Source: Pokkaliibacter sp046614695 (lineage in GTDB: Bacteria; Pseudomonadota; Gammaproteobacteria; Pseudomonadales; Balneatricaceae). From it: 64,000 bases of DNA. The notes under the pieces are model-generated. The model was given only the letters and a program-made list of their open reading frames with translations. It was not told where the DNA came from and searched no databases. Made by a program: the position numbers and the translations under genes. Positions 52,031 to 61,651 of this stretch are shown piece after piece. Location: NCBI RefSeq assembly GCF_046614695.1, contig NZ_JBKKHQ010000001.1:372001-436000 (forward strand), given 5' to 3'. How positions within the stretch are numbered: position 1 is the stretch's first letter; the number at the start of each line of letters is the position of its first letter.

Positions 52031-54757
52031 TCACGACAGTCGGTGAAACTGCCAGTCCTCCTTGGGCTCATTCAGCGGCAACCGCATTTCCACCACTTCT
52101 TCATCGGCGTTGTACTTATTGGTGAACCCCAGTGCGCTGGCGAGTTTTTGCATACCGGAGTTAGATGGCAAGGTCGCGCCCTCCAGCTGCAGGGTGCCGC
52201 GCTCCCGACAATAGTTGATAACTTTTTGCATCATCATCCGCCCCAGACCTTCACCCTGCATATCGTCACGAATCACGATAGAGAACTCCGCTGAAACGTT
52301 ATCGGCATCGGTGATCGCACGGACAACACCGAGCGTTTCAGGCTGGCCATCATTTCCCTGACGGGTCGCGATAAAGGCCATTTCACGGTCGTAATCAATT
52401 TGAGCCCAGTTGGCCAGCTCCTGATGCTCAGGGACTGCCCGACTATAGAAGTAACGCAACCTCACAGTCTCAGGGCTGAGCTGTTTGTAGAAAAGCAGGT
52501 GCGCGGGCTCATCCTCACCACGAATAGGCCGAAGCTCCACCTCAGTGCCACTGCGCTTGAGTGTGATCCACTCTCGCAGCTCTTCCGGATACGGCAGAAT
52601 ACAGGGCGATACGGCATCACCGAGTGAGACCGATGCATCAACGGCCAACAGTCCCTGCTTGTTCAGCAGTAACGGGTTAATCTCAAGGCCCGATACCTGC
52701 GGCAGATCCACCGCCAGCTGCGCCAGCTTGACCAGTAGCCGGGCAATCTGCTCGATATCCTCCTCCACCTGATAACTGTTCTCGGCGATGATACGCGCCA
52801 CCCGGCTTTGCTGAATCATGAGCCGGGCGAGGGTCAGATTGAGCGGAGGAATACCCAACTGACGGTCCCCCAGCACATCGACGGTATAACCACCGACGCC
52901 AAACAGGATTAACGGGCCAAACACCGGATGCTGGGTAATGCCGACATGCATTTGCATGGACTGGAAACCGCGCTTCATCTCCTGAATCAGGAAACCATCA
53001 CGCTGGTCATCGTCGTAACGTTCAGCCGCCCGGTAATTTAGCGACATAACCTTGCGCTCCATTTCCTCCTCACCCGCCAGATCCAGCGCCATGTCCTGCC
53101 AGCGTTTGGTGGTCAGGCGGTCATAAGCGAAGGGATAGCGGTTTTGCTGATGCAGGACTTTTACCGCAACGGTCCCTGGGAATTTCTGCGCTTCGGCGAT
53201 CACTCCTGCAGGATCGTTTGCATAGCGACAGATCGCAGTGGAAATACCGTAGTGGTTCAGAAGCTCCATCACTTCTGCATGAAAGAGAAAATCTCTGCCT
53301 TGAGATTGAGCTTCTTCAACGAGCGCCTTCGCTCGCATCCGATACAGGGACTGCTCTTGTGGAATCCAGTTCGGCGGTGTCTGCCGTGTCGCTTCCTGAT
53401 TTCGGCGATAGTGCACCAGATGCATAAAGCCTTCGATGGCCTTTTCAGGGGTGATATAGGTAGGAATACCGGAAGCACTGACCAGGTTTCGTGCAGCTAT
53501 GGCACTGGCTCGGCCCATAAAACTGGTCAGCAGACTGGCGGTAACCTTGGGCGAAATACGCAAAATGGCTTCTGCTGTATCAATACTGGGTGCCATCCGT
53601 GTTGGCGCATGAATCACCAGAATGGCGTCCACTCCTTTGTCCCGTGCGAGAATTTCTATGGCATGGGCAAAACGCTCCGGGGTTGCCGGTGAATTCAGAT
53701 CAATGGGATTGGAGCGATTCCAGAACGGCGGGAGAATCCCGGCCAGCTGGTTAATACTCTCCTCTGACAGCTCAGCGAGTGTGCCGCCGGACTGGTGCAA
53801 GGCATCCACCGCCAGTGCATTTGGCCCCATGCCATTACACAGAATCGCCAGGCGCTCCCCTCTCAGAGGCTTACTGCGGCTCAACGTTTCCAGCGCATTA
53901 AAGACCTCATCGGAAGTGGTGACACGCAGCACACCCGCCCGTCTCAGTACCGCATCGTAAACGGCATCCTCATCCACATTAGCGGTTGTACTCTGGGCAT
54001 CCAGCGTATTTCGATGCAGAAAACCACTTTTGAGTATCAACACCAGCTTGTTGCGGGAGGCAGCACGAACGGCAGAAATAAAATGCCGTGCGCGAGTAAC
54101 CTGATTGAGCTGCAGAACGATAGCTTTGGTGTAGGGGTCAGCGGCGAGGTAATCCAGCACCGATGGCAGATCCACATCCACTGAATCGCCAATAGTAAGA
54201 AAGTGAGAAAAGCCGATGCCTTGACCATTCGCCCAGTCAATCATGGCCGTTCCCATGATGCCCGACTGACCGACATAACCGATCTTGCCCTTATGAACAT
54301 TGAGGTGACTGTAACTGGCATTAAGGTTACTGGCCGGTACCAGAATACCTAAGCAATCAGGCCCGATAATACGAATCCCGTAGGGACGGGCCGCTTCCTT
54401 GACGGCCTCTCGTAGCGACAGGCTTTCCTCACCCTGAGCAAGATAACCGCCGCTCAGCACCAGGGCGGCCCGCACTTCATTGGCGCCAAGCTTACGAATC
54501 AGCTCAGGTACCCGTTCCGCATCGGAGCAAATAACCGCCAGCTCCGGCATTTCCGGCAGCGTGGCAATTCCCTGATAACAGGGCACGCCAAAAACATCCC
54601 CTTCGGCATCCCGATGAACGGCATATAAATGACCCTGGTATCCGCTGTCCTGCAGATTACGAATGACAACGCCGCCAAGACTGTCGGGGGAAGAAGATGC
54701 GCCAAAGACGGCGATACTGCGGGGGTTAAAAAAGCGTTTCAGATAGCGAGTGCTCAT
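52031..54757 (-). CDS. Pat/Pka-type protein acetyltransferase (acyl-CoA synthetase-GNAT fusion)
   Basis: A 908-residue protein with the layout of E. coli Pka/YfiQ (886) and Salmonella Pat. The NDP-forming acyl-CoA synthetase part has a CoA-binding Rossmann domain (about 7-130, SIAVFGASSSPDSLGGVVIRN), a ligase domain (about 150-460) and an ATP-grasp domain (about 490-710). A GNAT acetyltransferase domain (about 740-895) carries RDDMQGEGLGRMMMQKVI as its acetyl-CoA loop. Members acetylate lysines of metabolic enzymes such as acetyl-CoA synthetase. AAGGAG lies five bases before ATG 54757. It follows the FliL-like gene by 27 bases. Confidence 0.93.
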   Translation of the reverse strand: MSTRYLKRFFNPRSIAVFGASSSPDSLGGVVIRNLQDSGYQGHLYAVHRDAEGDVFGVPCYQGIATLPEMPELAVICSDAERVPELIRKLGANEVRAALVLSGGYLAQGEESLSLREAVKEAARPYGIRIIGPDCLGILVPASNLNASYSHLNVHKGKIGYVGQSGIMGTAMIDWANGQGIGFSHFLTIGDSVDVDLPSVLDYLAADPYTKAIVLQLNQVTRARHFISAVRAASRNKLVLILKSGFLHRNTLDAQSTTANVDEDAVYDAVLRRAGVLRVTTSDEVFNALETLSRSKPLRGERLAILCNGMGPNALAVDALHQSGGTLAELSEESINQLAGILPPFWNRSNPIDLNSPATPERFAHAIEILARDKGVDAILVIHAPTRMAPSIDTAEAILRISPKVTASLLTSFMGRASAIAARNLVSASGIPTYITPEKAIEGFMHLVHYRRNQEATRQTPPNWIPQEQSLYRMRAKALVEEAQSQGRDFLFHAEVMELLNHYGISTAICRYANDPAGVIAEAQKFPGTVAVKVLHQQNRYPFAYDRLTTKRWQDMALDLAGEEEMERKVMSLNYRAAERYDDDQRDGFLIQEMKRGFQSMQMHVGITQHPVFGPLILFGVGGYTVDVLGDRQLGIPPLNLTLARLMIQQSRVARIIAENSYQVEEDIEQIARLLVKLAQLAVDLPQVSGLEINPLLLNKQGLLAVDASVSLGDAVSPCILPYPEELREWITLKRSGTEVELRPIRGEDEPAHLLFYKQLSPETVRLRYFYSRAVPEHQELANWAQIDYDREMAFIATRQGNDGQPETLGVVRAITDADNVSAEFSIVIRDDMQGEGLGRMMMQKVINYCRERGTLQLEGATLPSNSGMQKLASALGFTNKYNADEEVVEMRLPLNEPKEDWQFHRLS

Positions 54758-54784
54758 GATCACTCCTTATCTCAGAAGAGAGGC

Positions 54785-55240
54785 TTAACGTTGCCGGTCA
54801 ACCCAGAGATGATCAATCAGCACTCGCTGGATATTACCGCGAACGCCATCACTGGCGAGACTGTCATTCACATAATCCCTGACCTGCATCAGCAGTAGTT
54901 CACGTGCCTGCTGATCTTTCACCTGACTCATGTCGACCTGAGACAGCGCCACCGTCAGGTAATGCTGAACCAGCGGCATGTTATCCGACAGGTTGCTTTT
55001 ACTGGCGTAGTCGGGTGTTTGCAGGGTAATGGAGATTTCCATCAGCGGCATGTTGGGCACACTAATGGTGGTTTCGGGGATTTGCAGGAAGTTTTCTGGC
55101 AACGGGTCGCTGTTGCCTGAAGGTGTGGTGTGCTGATTAGTGGTCAGAATTTTAGCGAAATCGCTGTTTTGTGGCGGACCGCTGTCATCGCAACCCGCCA
55201 GCATGACGGCCAGCGTAAGCACTACTGGCCGCGACATCAT
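54785..55240 (-). CDS. FliL-like lipoprotein
   Basis: A 151-residue lipoprotein with signal RPVVLTLAVMLAGC (Cys near 17). Its mature region resembles the periplasmic domain of FliL: a first strand MEISITLQTPD, then NMPLVQHYLTVALSQVDMSQV, QARELLLMQVRDYVNDSL, and the final VQRVLIDHLWV-like strand. FliL is a stator-associated flagellar protein. This one has a lipid anchor in place of the transmembrane helix, and no flagellar genes lie nearby. Its start shares one base with the metZ stop (TGATG). Assignment is by pattern only. Confidence 0.65.
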   Translation of the reverse strand: MMSRPVVLTLAVMLAGCDDSGPPQNSDFAKILTTNQHTTPSGNSDPLPENFLQIPETTISVPNMPLMEISITLQTPDYASKSNLSDNMPLVQHYLTVALSQVDMSQVKDQQARELLLMQVRDYVNDSLASDGVRGNIQRVLIDHLWVDRQR

Positions 55241-56460
55241 CAGATCAGCTCCAGACCGCGGTTGATATCACGTTTGATGTCATCAAGCGCTTCAAGCCCC
55301 ACTGAAATACGAATCAGACTATCAGCGATTCCCGCCTGTGCGCGTGCCTCAGCCGACATTTTGCCGTGAGTCGTCGTCGCCGGATGGGTAATGGTGGTAC
55401 GGGTATCACCCAGATTACCGGTAATGGAAATCAAACGAGTGGAATCAATGACCTTCCAGGCTTGCGCCTGACCGCCCTGCACTTCAAAAGCCAGAACGCC
55501 ACCGAAGGCTTTCTGCTGCTTACGTGCCAGCGCATGCTGCGGATGGCTTTCCAGACCTGAGTAATACACCCGACTTACCTTGGGATGCGCTTCAAGCCAG
55601 GTCGCCAGCTCCAGAGCCGCGGCACTTTGCGCTTCCATACGCAGTTTCAGCGTCTCAAGCCCTTTCAGGAAAACCCAGGCATTGAAGGGACTCATGGACG
55701 GACCGGCTGTTCTGAGGAAGGCAAAAACCTTCTCCATGTCATCATGATTGCCGACCACAACGCCACCAATACAACGCCCCTGACCATCCAGGTACTTAGT
55801 CGCCGAATGGATGATGATATCGGCGCCCATCGCCAGTGGCTGCTGTAGCGCAGGGGTCAGAAAGCAGTTATCAACCACCAGCTTCACACCCGCTGCGTGG
55901 GCAATATCCGCCAGCGCCGGAACATCCACAATTTCTGCCAGTGGGTTGGAAGGCGTCTCAATAAAGAAAAGCCTGGTTGTCGGGGTAACCGCTTCTTTCC
56001 ATGCTGCGAAGTCCTTGGGGTCCACATAAGTTGTGGTGATGCCGAATTTCGCCAGATATTTATCAAAGAAACTGATGGTAGAGCCAAAAACACTGCGGGA
56101 GCAGACGATATGATCGCCCTGCTCCAGCATGCCGCAGGTCAGACTCATAATGGCCGCCATGCCGGATGCCGTTGCCACCGCACGCTCGGCGCCTTCAAGG
56201 GCTGCAATTCGCTGTTCAAACGCGCGAACTGTAGGGTTGGTGAAGCGGGAATAGATGTTGCCTTCAGCAGAGGCAAAACGCGTTGCTGCTTCCTGAGCAC
56301 TGCTGAATACAAAACTGGACGTGGGGAAAATCGCTTCGGCATGCTCGGCCTCTGGGGTGCGCATGTGGCCTGCGCGCACCGCAAGAGTGTCCATCTCGAC
56401 GTCGGTCAGATCATTCTGCAAACGGGGATCGAGACTGCCAAAGGAAGACTGAGAAGACAT
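55240..56460 (-). CDS. metZ: O-succinylhomoserine sulfhydrylase
   Basis: A 406-residue PLP enzyme of the Cys/Met metabolism class. It makes homocysteine directly from O-succinylhomoserine and sulfide. The N terminus TLAVRAGHMRTPEAEHAEAIFPTSSFVF and YSRFTNPTVRAFEQRIAALEGAE are typical of MetZ, and the PLP lysine is in HSATKYLDGQGR near 205. Lengths of about 400 are usual. ATG 56460 is preferred, with GGAG ten bases before; two upstream in-frame starts are possible. The FliL-like lipoprotein and Pat genes follow in the same transcript. Confidence 0.92.
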   Translation of the reverse strand: MSSQSSFGSLDPRLQNDLTDVEMDTLAVRAGHMRTPEAEHAEAIFPTSSFVFSSAQEAATRFASAEGNIYSRFTNPTVRAFEQRIAALEGAERAVATASGMAAIMSLTCGMLEQGDHIVCSRSVFGSTISFFDKYLAKFGITTTYVDPKDFAAWKEAVTPTTRLFFIETPSNPLAEIVDVPALADIAHAAGVKLVVDNCFLTPALQQPLAMGADIIIHSATKYLDGQGRCIGGVVVGNHDDMEKVFAFLRTAGPSMSPFNAWVFLKGLETLKLRMEAQSAAALELATWLEAHPKVSRVYYSGLESHPQHALARKQQKAFGGVLAFEVQGGQAQAWKVIDSTRLISITGNLGDTRTTITHPATTTHGKMSAEARAQAGIADSLIRISVGLEALDDIKRDINRGLELI

Positions 56461-56653
56461 GCGTACCATACTCCATGAAATAACCGCTCTGCGGGCCACT
56501 GCCAGCGCAGATATTCACTAACCATAGCAAGCTCACGAGCCTTGATAAACACTCTTTACCCTATCGCGCCAGAAAATCCCAAATCCTCGGGTTTTCAATT
56601 ACCTGCCGAGCTAAAGCCGCCTGATGCCCGTAGCGTCATTGTACTTTAGCCGA

Positions 56654-57382
56654 CTACTGAGCCTGCTGTTGAATCTTCTCATCCCAGTACTTTTTCCAAT
56701 GCAGGATGTCCGGATCATCAGGAAAGGCTTTCAGTGCTTCAGTTGCATGACTGGCCGCTGTCATTGGAATTGCAGCAGTGTTAGAGAGTTCTTTGACGAT
56801 GACCTGCTTCGGATCGGTAAGTGTCATGGCGAAGGTTTTACCCTCACTCTCAATAACAAGAATTGAATTCGGAGAAATCTCACCAAAGGCAATACGGTAC
56901 AGGGATTTGTCCGCATCGATCGCCGTCACACGGGGAGACTGCAGGTCCCGTGAAATCGAGAAATCCAGCGGGCGGGTGTAGACGAAAAGGATGTCGGGAT
57001 TAAAGCCCTTAATCTTGGCCACAAGCTCCAGAGGCTGGCTCACATGACGCCAGGGAATCGTCCCAAGATCAGAGTAATTAAAGGTGTAGCCGTCATACTC
57101 AGGGAGGGGTTCAAGACCCTTATCGGTCGAGATATATAGCCCTTCCTTCTTCAAATCCTCAGGCTTGGTGGCAACCACTTCAGCCTTCAGCTTATTTTTC
57201 TCCGGAGTCACTTTGATCGCTTCGGAAGTGGTGGTGCCGCTGACGGCAGTATCAGGCAAGGCGGTGATATCAGCAGCCTGCGAAACGGCAGGAGTGACAA
57301 TGCCAAGGGATAGCATCAGGCTTAGCATCCAGGATGCTGATAAACGACTGTCACGACTCCCTTTTTGTAAGTAATTTTGCAT
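56654..57382 (-). CDS. Secreted protein of unknown function
   Basis: A 242-residue protein with an N-terminal signal peptide. A basic start precedes the hydrophobic stretch WMLSLMLSLGIVTPAV and a likely cleavage after SQA (before ADI). The mature part has a Thr/Lys-rich segment and a domain with YDGYTFNYSDLGTIPWRHVSQPLELVAKIKGF. It contains no cysteine and no recognised family. AAGGAGAAGG precedes ATG 57382. It lies 193 bases upstream of metZ on the same strand. Periplasmic or exported location is inferred from the signal. Confidence 0.72.
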   Translation of the reverse strand: MQNYLQKGSRDSRLSASWMLSLMLSLGIVTPAVSQAADITALPDTAVSGTTTSEAIKVTPEKNKLKAEVVATKPEDLKKEGLYISTDKGLEPLPEYDGYTFNYSDLGTIPWRHVSQPLELVAKIKGFNPDILFVYTRPLDFSISRDLQSPRVTAIDADKSLYRIAFGEISPNSILVIESEGKTFAMTLTDPKQVIVKELSNTAAIPMTAASHATEALKAFPDDPDILHWKKYWDEKIQQQAQ

Positions 57383-57581
57383 GGATAACCTTCTCCTTTC
57401 CCCGCTCACATAGACATCGTCCCTAACCATTTCCGGGCTCCGATGACGATTTTAAAGGCTACGCTATTGCTCTGAAGAAAAGCGACACGGCTCGCTTCGA
57501 GATGTCACGGACTTTATCCCGTTAGAAACACTTCTGCAGGAATTACCTTGAACGCCCACTGTAAACACAGCGTTATGAAAG

Positions 57582-57607
57582 GAAAAAAGGCAGCCCGCGG
57601 GCTGCCT
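57582..57607 (-). terminator. ppsA terminator
   Basis: The palindrome AGGCAGCCCG/CGGGCTGCCT is followed on the minus strand by six Ts. It accounts for most of the 301-base spacer between ppsA and the secreted protein gene, in which nothing else was identified. Confidence 0.88.
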
Positions 57608-57683
57608 GGAAGGGATGCACAATCTTGTTTTTATTGAGGGCTTTCGGGTGCCTTGTGCAAAATAAAAGGTTTAACGGTAAAAC

Positions 57684-60050
57684 TCAGCCTTGCTCTGCAA
57701 GATAAAGCCAGGTATCGACAACAGAATCAGGGTTCAGTGAAACAGACTCAATCCCCTGCTCCATCAGCCAGCGCGCCAGATCCGGATGATCCGAAGGCCC
57801 CTGACCACAGATACCGATGTATTTACCCTGTTTACGACACGCCTGAATTGCCATGGACAGTAGCTTCTTCACCGCTTCATTTCGCTCATCAAACAAGTGC
57901 GCGATGATGCCGGAATCGCGATCCAGCCCAAGCGTCAGCTGTGTCATGTCGTTGGAGCCAATCGAGAAGCCATCAAAATGCTCAAGGAACTCATCAGCAA
58001 GCAGCGCGTTCGCTGGCAGCTCACACATCATGATGATACGCAGGCCATTTTCTCCACGCTTGAGGCCGTGTTCCGCCAACAAATCAATGACCTGAGCCGC
58101 TTCACTTACCGTGCGAACAAACGGAATCATGATCTCAATGTTCGTCAACCCCATCGTATCGCGAGCACGCTTGATCGCCTGACACTCCAGCGCAAAACAC
58201 TCGCGGAAGCTATCAGAGATATAACGTGATGCGCCGCGGAAACCCAGCATGGGGTTTTCCTCACCTGGCTCGTAGCGATGACCGCCGATCAGGTTCTCAT
58301 ATTCGTTCGATTTGAAGTCGGACATACGCACGATGACTTTTTGCGGAGCAAAGGCGGCGCCCAACGTCGCAATGCCTTCCACCAGACGATCGACGTAAAA
58401 ATCCACCGGCGAGCTATACCCTGTCATGCGCCGCTCAATCGCCGCTTTGACATCCTGAGGCTGCTGGTCAAATTCCAGCAAGGCTTTAGGATGAACGCCA
58501 ATCATGCGGTTGATAATGAATTCAAGGCGCGCCAGTCCAACACCTGCGTGAGGAAGGGAAGCAAAGTCAAAGGCGCGGTCCGGGTTACCGACATTCATCA
58601 TGACCTTGAAAGGCAACTCAGGCATGGACTGGATATTCAGCTCGGTATGATCGAACTCCAGCAATCCGGCATAAACACGGCCGGTATCGCCCTCAGCACA
58701 GGAAACGGTAACGCTCTGCCCTGCGTGCAGCTTTTCAGTGGCATCACCACAGCCCACGATCGCAGGAATACCCAGCTCACGGGCGATGATGGCAGCATGA
58801 CAGGTTCGGCCACCACGATTGGTAATGATCGCCGCGGAACGCTTCATGACGGGCTCCCAGTCCGGATCCGTCATGTCTGTCACAAGCACATCACCCGGTT
58901 GAACCAAATGCATATCCTCCAGACTCGCGACAATACGCACCTGTCCCTGACCAATGCGCTGACCGATGCTTCGGCCTTCGACCAGGACATCACTACGCGC
59001 TTTAAGCTGAAAGCGCTCACGAACCTGGGCGCTGGCACGGCTTTTTACCGTCTCAGGACGCGCCTGAACAATATAAAGCTGGCCATCATCACCATCCTTC
59101 GCCCATTCGATATCCATTGGGCGACCGTAATGTTTTTCAATAATGAGAGCCTGGCGTGCCAGTGATTCTGCCTCTGCATCGCTGATGCAATAACGTGCAC
59201 GCTCTTGTTCATCAACATCGACTGTCAGGACGGAGCGGCCAGTCACCCCCTCGCTACCGTAGATCATCTTGATTGCTTTGGAGCCCAGAGTACGACGCAG
59301 CACTGCCGGACGATTTGCAGCCAGATTGGGTTTGTAGACGTAAAACTCGTCAGGATTCACAGAACCCTGCACGACCGTTTCCCCGAGACCGTATGAGGCG
59401 GTAACAAAAACGGCCTGATCAAATCCGGACTCAGTATCCAAAGTGAACATGACGCCGCTGCAGCCGGTTTCGCTGCGTACCATTTTTTGAATACCGGCAG
59501 AAAGCGCGACATCGCCGTGAGCAAAGCCATGATGCACGCGGTACGAAATGGCCCGGTCGTTATAAAGAGAAGCAAAGACCTCTTTGATCGCATGCTTCAC
59601 GTTCTCAAGGCCACGGATATTCAGGAAGGTTTCCTGCTGGCCCGCAAAAGAGGCATCCGGAAGATCTTCCGCAGTCGCTGAAGAGCGCACCGCAACCGCC
59701 AGTGCATCGTTGTCTTTAGTCAGCTGTGCCCAGGCAGTATCAATGGCATCTTCCAGCGCAGGCTGGAACGGCGCTTCCATCACCCACTGGCGAATTTCTT
59801 TACCTGCTGCGATCAATGCTCGCACATCTTCGACATTCAGCGCTTCCAGACGGGTCGCGATACGCTCAGCCAGATTGCCATATTCAAGAAAGTCCCAATA
59901 CGCATAAGCGGTGGTCGCAAAGCCGTTAGGAACGCTAACGCCTGCGTTCGCCAGATTGCTGATCATCTCGCCCAGTGAAGCGTTTTTGCCACCAACACGC
60001 TCCACATCCTGCATACCGACCTTGTCGAAAAACAAAATGTAGTTTTCCAA
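57684..60050 (-). CDS. ppsA: Phosphoenolpyruvate synthase
   Basis: A 788-residue enzyme converting pyruvate and ATP to PEP, AMP and phosphate for gluconeogenesis. The N-terminal ATP-grasp domain opens with VERVGGKNASLGEM near 17. The phospho-histidine swivel domain has GGRTCHAAIIARELGIPAIVG near 420. The C-terminal PEP/pyruvate barrel has GSNDMTQLTLGLDRDS and ends around the catalytic cysteine GICGQGPSDHP. The start codon is TTG at 60050, with AAGGGG about eight bases upstream; the family start aligns there and the next ATG is inside the domain. It is divergent from its regulator gene ppsR. Confidence 0.96.
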   Translation of the reverse strand: MENYILFFDKVGMQDVERVGGKNASLGEMISNLANAGVSVPNGFATTAYAYWDFLEYGNLAERIATRLEALNVEDVRALIAAGKEIRQWVMEAPFQPALEDAIDTAWAQLTKDNDALAVAVRSSATAEDLPDASFAGQQETFLNIRGLENVKHAIKEVFASLYNDRAISYRVHHGFAHGDVALSAGIQKMVRSETGCSGVMFTLDTESGFDQAVFVTASYGLGETVVQGSVNPDEFYVYKPNLAANRPAVLRRTLGSKAIKMIYGSEGVTGRSVLTVDVDEQERARYCISDAEAESLARQALIIEKHYGRPMDIEWAKDGDDGQLYIVQARPETVKSRASAQVRERFQLKARSDVLVEGRSIGQRIGQGQVRIVASLEDMHLVQPGDVLVTDMTDPDWEPVMKRSAAIITNRGGRTCHAAIIARELGIPAIVGCGDATEKLHAGQSVTVSCAEGDTGRVYAGLLEFDHTELNIQSMPELPFKVMMNVGNPDRAFDFASLPHAGVGLARLEFIINRMIGVHPKALLEFDQQPQDVKAAIERRMTGYSSPVDFYVDRLVEGIATLGAAFAPQKVIVRMSDFKSNEYENLIGGHRYEPGEENPMLGFRGASRYISDSFRECFALECQAIKRARDTMGLTNIEIMIPFVRTVSEAAQVIDLLAEHGLKRGENGLRIIMMCELPANALLADEFLEHFDGFSIGSNDMTQLTLGLDRDSGIIAHLFDERNEAVKKLLSMAIQACRKQGKYIGICGQGPSDHPDLARWLMEQGIESVSLNPDSVVDTWLYLAEQG

Positions 60051-60201
60051 GGTGAAGCCCCTTTCTTGATTAAGCGTTCCCCAGCTGTAGCTGGATTCAC
60101 AGCTCGAAAAAGCAAAACCGACTTATCCTTGTGGGTGTAAGTCGGTGTCACCTGCGAGCAGATAATTAATGATAATCAGAAAAACTTAACCTAAGATAGC
60201 T

Positions 60202-60215
60202 TTACATCAATGTAA
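60202..60215. promoter_or_regulatory. Perfect 14-base palindrome in ppsA/ppsR region
   Basis: TTACAT-CA-ATGTAA is a perfect inverted repeat. It overlaps the HexR-like box by five bases and may be a second operator half or an alternative site. Confidence 0.4.
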
Positions 60216-60225
60216 TTTAACTACC
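60211..60225 (-). promoter_or_regulatory. HexR-like operator upstream of ppsA
   Basis: TGTAATTTAACTACC agrees with the HexR consensus as I recall it (TGTARTnnnAYTACA) at 11 of the 12 defined positions. HexR is known to control ppsA and other central carbon genes in gammaproteobacteria. It lies 161 bases upstream of the ppsA start codon. Confidence 0.5.
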
Positions 60226-60392
60226 GGTCTTACCAATATATTTTTATTATATTTATCAGCAACTTGAATTATAAATTTGAGCAAATTACGAGAAAAACAG
60301 ACGAGTAAACACAGTTTTAAACGTTTTTTGGTTAATTAACTATATCCCGAACTTTTTGAGCCGCTTTACACGGACAATGAGGGCTGAATGTC

Positions 60393-61220
60393 ATGAAAAG
60401 AACCGCTTTCTTTATTTCTGACGGTACAGGTATCACCGCAGAGGCTCTGGGCCACAGCCTGCTCTCTCAGTTCAAATCCATCGAGTTTGAGCAAGTGACA
60501 CTGCCTTACATCGACACTCTGGAAAAAGCAGCCACCGTAGTAAAACGTATCAATGCACAAGCAATCACGGATGGTGAGCGCCCGCTGGTGTTCGATACTC
60601 TGGTCGATAAGGGCATCCGTGAAGTGCTGATGCAGGCCAATGCTTTCACCATCGATATCTTTTCGACCTACCTGAACCCGCTTGAACAGGAGCTTGGTAC
60701 GCCCTCGAGCTATCACATCGGACAATCACACGGTATTAAGGAAGAGAAACGCTATAAGGCCCGCATTGAGGCGGTGAACTTTGCACTGGAGCAAGATGAC
60801 GGACTGAAGTCCTACGGTTATAAAGATGCTGACCTGATTCTGGTCGGAGTGTCGCGCTGCGGCAAAACACCCACCTGTTTGTATCTGGCACTGCAATTTG
60901 GTGTAAAAGCGGCTAACTATCCGCTCACCGAAGAAGACTTTCCCGAACACGGCAGACTTCAGCTACCTCAGGCATTGCAGCCCTACCGGCACAAACTTTA
61001 TGCACTGACTATCGACCCGCACCAGCTGGCTGATATTCGCCATGAAAGACGCCCCGGCAGTCAGTACAGTACGTTTGAGCAGTGTGATTTTGAGCTACGT
61101 GAAGCTCAGCAACTCTTCACACGAGAGCGCATTCCCACCATCGACACAACCAAGCTTTCTGTCGAAGAGATCTCTACACGGATTATGGAAACAGCGAGCC
61201 TTAAGCGCCTGGGAAGCTAA
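60393..61220 (+). CDS. ppsR: PEP synthase regulatory kinase/pyrophosphorylase
   Basis: A 275-residue protein of the PSRP (DUF299) family. It switches PEP synthase off by ADP-dependent phosphorylation of a threonine next to the catalytic histidine, and back on by phosphate-dependent release of pyrophosphate. The N-terminal FFISDGTGITAEALGHSLL and the P-loop GVSRCGKTPTCLYLA near 150 are the family hallmarks. Its divergence from ppsA is the usual arrangement and fixes the substrate. ATG 60393 has GAGGG upstream. Confidence 0.95.
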   Translation: MKRTAFFISDGTGITAEALGHSLLSQFKSIEFEQVTLPYIDTLEKAATVVKRINAQAITDGERPLVFDTLVDKGIREVLMQANAFTIDIFSTYLNPLEQELGTPSSYHIGQSHGIKEEKRYKARIEAVNFALEQDDGLKSYGYKDADLILVGVSRCGKTPTCLYLALQFGVKAANYPLTEEDFPEHGRLQLPQALQPYRHKLYALTIDPHQLADIRHERRPGSQYSTFEQCDFELREAQQLFTRERIPTIDTTKLSVEEISTRIMETASLKRLGS

Positions 61221-61444
61221 AATCGTTGTAATTTTTCTACCAAATAAAGCCCACGGCGGTAAGTAAGTACCCAGGAAACGCGAAAACAACCGCTAAACGC
61301 CGGAGCGGCGAGGGCAGAACCTTAGGATTTTGCTATGGAGCAACGTGATCTGTCGCAAGGACAATATAAAAGTAAGCAGAAAAGTGCTGGAAGACTTCAG
61401 TGGCCGAAAAAAGAAAAATCACTTGGGGAAGGTAACGGCAAGAA

Positions 61445-61520
<76 letters not shown>

Positions 61521-61537
61521 GGGCCGTTATGGGACGC

Positions 61538-61566
61538 ATATTACGCAGGGGCCAAGGCCATGGCAA
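61538..61566 (-). promoter_or_regulatory. Promoter of tRNA-Gly
   Basis: TTGCCA (61566-61561) and TAATAT (61543-61538) are 17 bases apart on the minus strand. A GC-rich discriminator GCGTCCC follows, as in stringently controlled stable-RNA promoters. Confidence 0.7.
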
Positions 61567-61651
61567 CCCCTGATTGTTGTAAAAACCTTTCAAAAACAGG
61601 GGCGAACATGATGCCCTCCCCTTCTGTCACACTCGCTGAATCTCTTCTCGC

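Larger units (their letters stand above)
60051..60392. other. Divergent ppsA/ppsR control region
   Basis: This 342-base AT-rich spacer must hold both promoters. It contains a HexR-like box and an overlapping 14-base palindrome (described separately) plus a long AT-rich tract at about 60226-60330. No further element could be supported. Confidence 0.5.

Noticed and set aside
60161..60178. Fur-box-like GATAATTAATGATAATCA upstream of ppsA
   Set aside because: The two GATAAT units are spaced four bases apart and do not match the 6-1-6 or 7-1-7 Fur layouts; iron control of ppsA is not expected.
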